From assembly GCA_032622095.1 (NCBI GenBank), contig CP136061.1:4212505-4276504 (forward strand): a DNA stretch of 64,000 nucleotides, written 5' to 3'. Below are positions 55,700 to 64,000 of this stretch, one piece after another (the stretch's first letter is position 1; the number at the start of each line of letters is the position of its first letter). Source of the stretch: Siphonodentalium dalli. Its lineage: Eukaryota > Mollusca > Scaphopoda > Gadilida > Siphonodentaliidae. The notes under the pieces were generated by a model. The model was not told the origin of the DNA. It did no database searches and was given only the letters and a program-made list of their open reading frames with translations. The position numbers were made by a program, and so were the translations under genes.

Positions 55700-56156
55700 G
55701 GAATCAGGGAGCTAAATGTGTTCTAGAGTCGGGGAACGAGTACACCGTGGAATGCTAAAGGTGAAGGTAACTGAAGAATAACCTTCACCTGATACATGCG
55801 ACACGTTATTAAAGGATGCCATCACGTTTATTTGATTTGTACATCATATCTAAATAATTTAAACTGGTGAATGAATGGGGGAATGGATTTTTGTGAGCGG
55901 GAAATTTATTTAACTAGCTGCTGTAGTTCTGGATTTGTCCAGATCAAATTTGGCTGTACATAGCCCTGTCGTACACTTGGGGATTTAATTTTAAAAGTAA
56001 ACACATGACCTATGATTTTTCGTCCATTTTCGTGATCAACTGGTGTCAATCTAGCCGGGTAAACATCACTGATATGGCCTGCAGGCTTCAATTCAGTGAA
56101 TTTGGCCGAAACGCTAACACTGTCGCCTGTGGGAAACCATTTAGTTCCGTGATTCC
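55700..56156 (+). mobile_element. 457 bp GGAATCA-TIR transposon, copy 4 of 4
   Basis: Last copy. Right after its terminal GATTCC the sequence changes to TAAAAGCGACTGCGCAG, unlike the TATAAGAAAAATT that follows copies 1-3. Private changes include CAAATTTGGC and CGCCTGTGGG. The minus-strand open frame reads into the flank, giving a 91-codon frame. Confidence 0.85.
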
Positions 56157-56834
56157 TAAAAGCGACTGCGCAGTATTCCACTGCGTTATTTGATACCTAA
56201 AACTTGTTGTTTTCTAGCGGATTCATCGTGGCACCTTCGCATGGGTGGCTTAATCGGTTTTTAGGTGTGCATAAATCGCAGCTTCGCTTAAATTAATAGA
56301 TTTATGTTGTGCATTAGATGATAAACTTCATTTTAATACCAAGTTTGCTTGTGGGCATAGCCTTATCGCTGTAAAATGCATTTCTACAGCTGCTCCACAC
56401 TGTTCCACCGCCTTGATTTCGCAATTTTTATGTTAGATCAGTTGTCGACAGAATAATGCAACTTCGGACAGTGGTGGAATTAATATGTGTGGCTAGTGCG
56501 AATATCGGCCTGTCCTTACACACCAAAATGAGCCCTCTGCGTGCTCTATTCATCGATATATCGGCTTTCCCACGCAATTTGAAATTCTGTCCCGCAGAAT
56601 GTCGTTTTGTCCCATTCCCATCCCATCCCGCAGATTGTCATGTCCCCAATCGGGTACATTACTGCCAATATTGTCGATTAATTTTACGAAAATGGGCCAT
56701 ATAAGTCATTGGCTGGTGCTGTTCCAACATAATTCACGCGAAAACAGCGTTTAAAAGGCTTTTACAAATTTCAAACCACCAAGCTTGTCTTTTAGTCACC
56801 TCCCTTAAAAACTGCCAAGCTTGCATTATAGCCA
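56157..56834. other. Noncoding DNA, nothing recognised
   Basis: TCCCATTCCCATCCCATCCC (56610) is a short duplicated word. No gene seen. Confidence 0.4.
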
Positions 56835-57180
56835 CTCTCGACTGATCGTGCTATCCTTACGATATTGCACTTGTCTGATAAACTGACGACAGTATAACAC
56901 ACGCATGCGGTTTTGTGTATATATGTCATACCAAGCTTGCGATATTGATATAGTGGCATGTGCGTCCGTATGCTTGCGACACGCACTATCACAAGAGTTC
57001 ACAAATCCGTTAATTGCACGTTCTATCTTAAATCATAGCTATTTCTTAATTTCACAATGCGTTTCAGAGTTGGGATATGTTTGTCCATATGCATACTTGC
57101 GACATGTAACAGGGTGCATGTTCCGTCAAATACACGTAACATGGGCGCGTTGTTCTGCGAAGGCGCTATGTGCTCCCACC
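56835..57180. repeat. Dispersed repeat family D, distant copy
   Basis: Shares landmarks with 9990-11255 in the same orientation: CTTGTCTGATAAACTGACGA, GCGGTTTTGTGTATAT, CATACCAAG, GATATTGATATAGTGG, GTATGCTTGCGACACGCACT, CACAATGCGTTTCAGAGTTG and ACTTGCGACATGTAACAGGG. Confidence 0.7.
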
Positions 57181-58461
57181 ACTAATTTTTGAATCCAAAT
57201 AAGCATACTTATATGCTTATTATTGTTTTCCATTTGCTGCCATGTATGGTGTTTATTTGTGTCCGTATGTTTATTTAAAAAGTGGGATTGTCAGGCAGTC
57301 TATACACACACTAAAAGTCCATTATAATTGCTGCATGGATTATTTTCTCAGATCAAGAAATGATGTTGCTGTTTGGTAACACTTATATATGACAAAACAT
57401 TTCAAAATTTGGGACATATATATGATTTACATAATAGTTACCTTCAATTTATGCACAGAAGCACTGACAGCTCAGATTTTAATCATGCGTTGAAAACGTT
57501 GGGAACAAATGATATTCCAACAATTGCGTCCATATGCTTCGTACACGGCGTTGTTTCACCAAGCAACGTATATGTTTCTTTCTAGGTCTATAGCTCAGTT
57601 TATGAATATACCATGGACTAAACATCACACCCTGTAATCACTTGCAAACGGTTGTGCATGCATGCATGTGTCATACATAGATACACGCCCGTTATCGGTG
57701 AGATTGTAATTTCATTAACGTATATCGATACCGGGAAAATATATAACAAAAACTGTTATTAAGTTTATTTTAGAGAGCAGACCGTCATGTGTATTAAATC
57801 TACGTGGGCTTTATTACGTTTACGTATGATCATATTAACAACCACCCAGTGGATGTTTATACCTTAAACGCAGGTGAATGATGACGTCATATAATTTTTC
57901 TATATGTTCTTTTCCATGAGACAAAATAGCGTGTACGTTTTTTGGCGAAATTAACACGTTACTTCCGGTTTGAGAAGAGAGATAACTGTACATATGGAGA
58001 TATGGAAATACTTTTCCGTAAATTCGACATCGACTGTGTTTCAAATTCTACATAAGACATTCGGCTTCTTGACCGTGACAGTGACAATTAACGTGACAAA
58101 TGTGTGCGCGGTGCCAACTATATTACTTATTCTTCAACCATTGTCGTGAGAGCAGGGTGCTCCGAAGACAACGGAGGAATTTACATAGATCAATTTTGTA
58201 TAGGAAAAGTGAGTGAAAGAGATTATGCATTTACTCGATGTTTAATAGTACATTGTAGTGGAAAGGTTACTGGCTGTCTAGTGTCTACTAATATTCTTTA
58301 TTTGGTATCGTGGATGAAGACAAGTTTAATGGCTGTTCTAGATAATATGTTTTCGGTTATTATAAACTATATATCTGCTTGGCCAAATTACTTGCCTATA
58401 TGTGGCTAAATATGCAACTATCTCCCAAGATGTGCAGGTAATAAAGCGAGTGTTAACATAG
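57181..58461. other. Mostly noncoding; short match to 11740-11770 near 57799-57829
   Basis: TCTACGTGGGCTT then TTACGTTTACGTATG recurs here about 0.6 kb after the family D copy, as it does after the 11 kb copy, so a larger diverged block is shared. No gene. The 58104-58409 open frame lacks a recognisable domain. Confidence 0.5.
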
Positions 58462-59318
58462 CCGGGCTCATTGAGAGCAATGCATTCAATAATTAATGCA
58501 TGTACAAAAGACGCACCGATTCCAATATCGACGTCTTTAAAACTCTTCGATAGATTAATTAAGCGGATACTGTTATATGGTAGCGAATTAGGTGGCGTTG
58601 AAATAACAACTAAAAATCACGACCGCCTGCCATGTGAAAATGTACACTTAAAATACTGTAAACGGTTACTCGGAGTCGGTAAATTTTCTTCGAACAACGC
58701 TGTCCGCGCTGAGTTAGGGAGCCACCCATTATTCATTGATGTGGCATGCAGACTTTCATCATATGTGATTAAGTTACTGTCACGGTCGGACTGTAATCTT
58801 CCCCGCAGTGCTTCGTTGGAACAACAGGTGGCATCGGTTAGGAAATCAATCTTTAAAACGGCAGAATCACTGGGGTGGAATATTGCAGACTTCCAAAACG
58901 CTGGTCCTGTACTGAGTCAATTCAAAAGAAATCTTATTAAAGATTATTATATATATTTTAGACAGAGTCTCACGGACGAATATTCAAAAACGGGAAGTAA
59001 TAAGTTGCGAACATACCGACTTGTCAAACTTAAGTACTAAATAGAACCTTATCTTCTTCACACAACATCAATAGAAAATATAATCGTTTTCACTAGACTG
59101 CGAATAATTAATCATACATTGGCAGCGCTTACCTCACACACCGTCTCGAACTCACAAACCTTATGAAGACACAGTTCTCAGACTTTGAAAGCATGACCCA
59201 AACTGAACAGCTTGTCAAACTCTTATCCAACAATGTTTCAAATACATGCACTTCAATTAGTCATATGATCCGAAGATTATTCTCCGCACGTGATGAGCAT
59301 CGTATCATAAATCAATGA
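58462..59318 (+). pseudogene. Non-LTR retrotransposon ORF2 C-terminal pseudogene
   Basis: An open frame runs from 58462 to a TAA at 59038-59040. It contains LRAMHSIINA, SLKLFDRLIKRILLYGSELG, NVHLKYCKRLLGVGKFSSNN, AVRAELGSHPLFIDVACRLS and YVIKLLSR. This is the block after the RT catalytic core in many LINEs: LFD.L..PILLYGSE..G, then H..FCK..LGV....N..V..ELG..PL. After the stop the same frame resumes (FTRLRIINHTLAALT). A shifted frame then continues, with FSDFESMTQTEQLVKLLSNN and SHMIRRLFSARDEHRI, up to a TGA at 59316. So it carries at least one nonsense change and one frameshift, and the RT core and endonuclease are missing. Dead 5'-truncated copy; a third LINE lineage in this window. Confidence 0.85.
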
Positions 59319-60485
59319 ACAAATACAGAATAGATGATCCATTGCTTATTCAGCTTGATCTTATATTAATATCATTTATTATACTGTTCAATACACAATG
59401 TACAATTATATGTTATTAGTTATGAACACTGTCCTTATAAGGATGTTTTTTGTCAATTAAACTTATCTAAACTTGAGATTAAAATTAATCTGGATTATAT
59501 GCGGAGCGGGCCACTCTCTAATTTGACCAAAAGTTCCTAAAGAGCGTTTCGGATGAATCTCAAGAATTTACAATGTTAAAAGCGATGATACACTAGATAC
59601 GCTTCATGGCAAAACGCATTTATGTGTTCGGGGGATGTTTACAGAGCGTAAAAAACTTTTAATATGGTGTTGTGAGAAATGATCCATACACGTCTTCCAA
59701 ATGGTCCCATTAAACTGCGACGCAACAGTTATATTACCAGACTCGCGCAAAGGGCACTATGGAAACGGCAAATTCACTTTAGGAACACATTTATCTTTAT
59801 TTATAAGTAAATGGTTATAATCATATGTTTTCATCTTAATGTGATCAATATTTTCAAAATCTATGGAACGTACAATTTGTAACAGGACTTGCATAATGGG
59901 GAGTGGGTCATTGTGTGCAATGCAGAATTCGAGAAATAAATTCGGATTATAATTCATTAGCTGCACGCGGATCCGATATCTGGCGTAACATAACCATTTA
60001 TTGTCGTCTAAGGAATAAATAACTTGTCAAATTTTATGATTCAGACGAAATGCTTTCATTTTAAGATCAATGTTGACTAGAGCTAATCATCCGTCAACAT
60101 AATGTTGAAAGATAAGTTTGCGTTTGACTAGTTTTGAAGCCCCCGACAAAACGAAACAGTTGTCTTTGAAATCTGATAAATCCTGATGAAAGCGAGGTAA
60201 CTCTAAAAGTTATCCGACATACCAAACGACGGCTTTTGATACAGTTGTCGTTCCTTGATATAGTGTGATGTATCAGCGAAATACACATCTATCGTATCAC
60301 GACTGCCCGGACAAAAGTCCCATATTTTGAAATGTTGTACATGTGTGTGTGTGCGTCAATAACTTGTATAACTGTTTTATTATGGGTGTGTGTAAAATTA
60401 TGCATACATGTACATGCGTTAGCTGTGTGGTCATGGGTGGTGTATATATATTTATTTAAATGTATGTGGCAAGGGCCCATTGTAA
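59319..60485. other. Noncoding DNA, nothing recognised
   Basis: No repeats or domains that I can support; scattered short open frames only. Confidence 0.4.
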
Positions 60486-61090
60486 TAAATAACTTTCTTT
60501 CACCGTCCTTCAAGTCGGTGAACATTAATTGTGAGTCACCCCTCTGTGCTTGCATTGAGGGCTGATTGAAATGTTACGCTGAGGAGTCTGATAATTAGTT
60601 GTCAGACATCTCTCTTAAACCGATTCGACGTTCGAAAGGTTTAAAATAAAAACTTCCTTTCACTGTCCTTCTAGTTGGTGAACATTAAATGTGTGTCACC
60701 CCATCGTGCTTGCCTTGAGGGCTGATTTAAATGTTCCACCGATATGAGAGCATTTAAGCATACCGATGCTGGTAAATAAATTAAGAAATTGCCATTAAAT
60801 AAATAAACAAAGGTTAGACAAACATATTTCTTTTTAAAAGGTGGTAAGTGTTTTTCTACTGTTTTGAGCCTAATTGACAGTGTAGGCTATCTGCTTAGAA
60901 CAGAAGTTACTTTCCATTGTAGATCTATAACCACATGCACAATGCCTTGAAGCCACTGAACATCGGAGCCAAAGCACTATCCAACACAAACACCTTGTAA
61001 ACAGTTATATGTTATATTATGCAGATAATTAGTTATCCTACATCTCTCTTAAACAATTCGACTTCTGCAATGTTTAAAATAAAAACTGCT
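60486..61090. repeat. Diverged duplication, about 165 bp, with a third partial copy
   Basis: TTTCACCGTCCTTCAAGTCG (60498) and TTTCACTGTCCTTCTAGTTG (60658) start related ~85 bp segments (GGTGAACATTAA, GTCACCCC, GTGCTTGC, TTGAGGGCTGATT). ACATCTCTCTTAAAC then AATTCGAC or GATTCGAC and GTTTAAAATAAAAACT occurs at about 60606-60653 and 61039-61087. Confidence 0.65.
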
Positions 61091-62659
61091 TTAAAGAGAA
61101 ACTAGAATATGCGCCCCAAAATGTCATTAACGGGGCATTCGCCATGCAAACTGAAATGTCCAGACGACGACGTAACCATCGTGGGAAATGTGGGAGATAG
61201 AAACAAGAGAACAGATGAACATTATATACTGCTGTATTATCATTGGTGGGATATATTTGTCGAGTCAGATAGTTCAGCTTATAGTGGAGTTATTTCCGAC
61301 TAGGAAATAATTATAACGAAGCAAAGCCGGACGCTTTGGGTCGTATATAGACTATATCTGATTTTGTGACGTCACCAATTATTATCTAATACGACGCTGG
61401 TATTTTGAATTTGTGTGACCACTTTTGTCGCAAAGTAGATCGGTGGGCTTAAATTATTAATGTCGTAATCGGAAATAAACATGTGTGTCTGTCAGTTACC
61501 GGCGTTCCAAAATGAGGGGAGTTACTATCGGAATTATACACAGTGAAGTTCATTCGTAGCGATGGTTTACATTGTATTGAGAACATAATTCTGACATATT
61601 AAGGACTGTCAAATATTTGCATTGGAGTTGCCTAAAATATAAAGTGTGCGTGCAATGAGATTTCTCAATCACCCTGGCAGGGCGGGAGACAATACTGTAT
61701 ATATATATATTTGTCTAGTTTGTGTGTGCAGGCGACAAAGTGCCTGTACCACAATAATTATAAGTTGTGTATGCTCTTTATTACTGGAGGTTAATAAACA
61801 AATAAATAGTACATAGTACATACGTGAATCTGATAATCCTTAGATATCCTTCCATTTTCATGAATCGATAGGAAACACATACTTGTGAACAAAGCAAAAG
61901 ATACATTCAGGTTATTGCGACTTCGGTCGATGGTGAAAGCTACATAATAACGTTGTTTGTCGAGTTTCTTTGAAATAGACATGACATTTTAAGAATGAAA
62001 TAAACATGATGAAACCAACAAGCATCTTCGTATAGTACACATCTCAATCGGATTGCGTCAATATTATAATGGTTAATTTCAGTAAAATACGCCCCTCTCG
62101 ATGGCAACCAACAGTCTTGATTTTTGAATACTTTTAGTTTGATGTTGAGAGTTTTATATTCTATAATAATTTGTACAAAAGGAACGGTTCGTAGTTTGTT
62201 TGCATTGTGAATCTCTGATTTCTCACATGACCTGATGTTTGATTGGCCTAATTTATACACGAAATTGCTAGCTATAGGACCAACTCTTTCGATGAACCAC
62301 TGTGCGTGTCTGGCGTGAAATTAATCACATCACGCTATTAGGCCTAAGTGAATATTATTTGATGGGAATATGCAACAATGAAGTTATTTTTATAATATTA
62401 AAAAAGGCACAGATATATCCTAGCTTATGCGTGTGGTTTAGCTGTGGTTCGTTTATTACACTAGCGTATGCTCATATTATAATAACCATGTGATACGGTG
62501 ACACCGTATACTGTACATGTAGGATTTAGGCACGTTTGATTTGTCTATGTTCCTGAATGTTCAAACCAAATCTAGCTGCATGCAGACCAACGATAACTAG
62601 ATTGTCAATGCGGATTTCTTTACGAAGGAATGAAGGTAAATTCCTCTCAAATAAACATT
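61091..62659. other. Noncoding DNA, nothing recognised
   Basis: Contains a TA run (about 61695-61710). ORFs of 60-106 codons (such as 61940-62260 on the minus strand) have no recognisable domain. Confidence 0.4.
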
Positions 62660-63665
62660 GATGTAGGGTGACGGCCAGGCACCATTCTGACCCAACCCAC
62701 ACACCCGATCCATCCAAGATGGCCACCGTCCAGAGGAGCTTAAATATGGAACCGATGCCATATATCGGCCTTTTGACCGATTTAGGTCGAATAAAGGGTG
62801 AAGTAGGGTAGTCGTCTGGAAACTCTAAATATGCACCACAATCACCCCACTCCGATGCAAGATGGGCGCCCAGATGGTTTTAAATACGGGACCTGTACCA
62901 TTTCTCGGCCTCTTGACTGATTTTGGTCGATTAAAGGGTATGCAGGTCAATGCAATCTACATAAATCATTACCCTAATCAAAGCTGATCGCCTCCGAGAG
63001 GGGTTCAAATTGGGACACATGTCATTTATCGCCCCCTTGACCGAATTTGGTCAATTAAAGGGTGTTGTCGGGTGGGCGCGAGAAACCTTTCCATACACCC
63101 CACAAAACCCACCCGACATAAGACGGCCGCCGTCCAAGATGGGTTAAATTGGGGGTGCATGCCTCTGCTCGATATCTTGACCGATTTAGGTAACATAAAG
63201 GGTGTAGCGTGGCCGTCAGGACGCCCTGAATATTCAACACAAACACCCCAACCCGACCCAAGATGGCGGCCATGGCTGTCTTTAGCATACATACTAATAT
63301 TATACTATTTGTACAGTATGAATATGAGTAGGTATGACCCTTCCCTTCCCCATGACTTAGGTCGTATAAAGGGTGATGTAAGGTGAACGTCAGCCGGTTT
63401 CAGGACAGGACATCCTAAATATCCAACCAAAACACCCACCAGATCCAAGATTGCCGTCGTCCAAAAAGGTTTAGAACTTCAGATAGGGACCCATGCTATT
63501 GATCGATCCCTTGGCAGATTCAGGTTGAACAACGGGTGATGATGGTGGCAGTCAGAACACCCTAAATACTCAGCACAAACACCTCACCCTGACCCAAGAT
63601 GGCCGCCCTCACAGTCTTTAGTATAAATACTAATAGCATGTATTGTTTGCAGTATGATTATGAGT
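62660..63665. repeat. ~140 bp tandem repeat with a YY1-like AAGATGGCGGC motif per unit
   Basis: AAGATGGCC or a close variant starts near 62716, 62859, 62981, 63120, 63260, 63447 and 63597. Each unit also has TTAAAT.TGGGACC, ATGCCAT..ATCG.CC, TTGACCGATTTAGGTCG, ATTAAAGGGTG and CCTAAATA(T/C). Two units (near 63260 and 63597) carry an additional segment, GTCTTTAG.ATA.ATACTAAT to ATGAGTAGGTATG. Open frames in the unit are incidental. Confidence 0.82.
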
Positions 63666-64000
63666 AGGTATGGGCTTAACATATCACGATAACAAAATTC
63701 ACGAGTGTAATTTAAATCCCATAAAAAGCAGCTGAATTGCTGTAGAAGTGCTTTATTATTATTTTCAAAAAAAATTTCATTTACCTTTGAATTTTTTTTA
63801 TATTTTTGTAAAATTTTGCACATTTTCTTGAATATTAATATTTTTGGATAATTTTTTAATATAATGTCCATGTTTGATTAAGTTCTGAATTGTGGTAAAT
63901 GTTTGCCCAATCATTATATATCTTCTCATATTTTGCTATAAATTGTTTAACTATCCACTAAGTTGTTTATTTGTTACATAAATTGCTTAAATTTACCTTG
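63666..64000. other. AT-rich noncoding DNA to the right edge
   Basis: Long A and T runs; a chance 95-codon minus-strand frame. No feature. Confidence 0.4.

Noticed and set aside
58104-58409. 101-codon ORF upstream of the LINE pseudogene as part of its reverse transcriptase
   Set aside because: Its residues show no RT motif, it is in a different frame context, and a stop precedes the LINE-like frame at 58459.

Overview
The window reads as nuclear DNA of an invertebrate animal. It is AT-rich, dense in tandem repeats and small DNA transposons, and carries spliceosomal-type GT/AG signals next to decayed ORFs. Nothing suggests bacterial gene organisation: there are no operons, no Shine-Dalgarno-led ORFs and no rRNA. 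The non-LTR retrotransposon ends, the Crypton-type recombinase remnant and the repeat mix would fit a mollusc or another lophotrochozoan, but that placement is an inference. I found no intact host gene; every protein-like stretch I recognise is a piece of a mobile element.

Layout. 1-7165: satellite of 42, 43 and 44 bp units with several higher-order periods, cut by the left window edge. 7166-18002: mostly single-copy noncoding DNA with diverged tandem repeats, a dispersed repeat family (10.0-11.3 kb, again near 56.8 kb), a Mutator-like MITE split by a foldback insertion, a TTTGCGA-rich patch and a probable SINE. 18003-19045: a 75 bp minisatellite duplicated as 476 bp blocks. 19406-21276: two transposons, the second with 35 bp terminal inverted repeats (TIRs), a zinc-ribbon-like ORF remnant and a nested MITE with 9 bp target-site duplication. 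22.3-25.3 kb: a diverged ~180 bp repeat and several long hairpins. 25312-26347: a 19 bp minisatellite.

28127-47690 is a head-to-tail duplication of a ~9.8 kb unit, with only eleven substitutions found by eye. Each copy holds a Crypton-like tyrosine recombinase remnant broken by a stop at the HxxR arginine, a GC-rich array that inverts on itself, a LINE 3' end, an element ('X') with a 21 bp palindromic array, and a TTAA-flanked foldback MITE.

48.1-51.4 kb holds another LINE end and an inverted copy of X. A 1652 bp Harbinger-like element has inserted in this copy; the matching empty sites are present in the two X copies of the duplication. 51645-56156 is a transposon-spacer array (four 457 bp elements, three ~895 bp spacers) whose outer edges coincide with the transposon ends. 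56.2-64 kb: further dispersed repeats, a LINE reverse-transcriptase C-terminal pseudogene, and a ~140 bp repeat carrying a YY1-like AAGATGGCGGC motif.

Read as a whole, the window records repeat birth: transposons land, are duplicated with their flanks, and short tandem units expand inside or beside them. All comparisons were made by eye, so identities and edges are approximate to a few bases.
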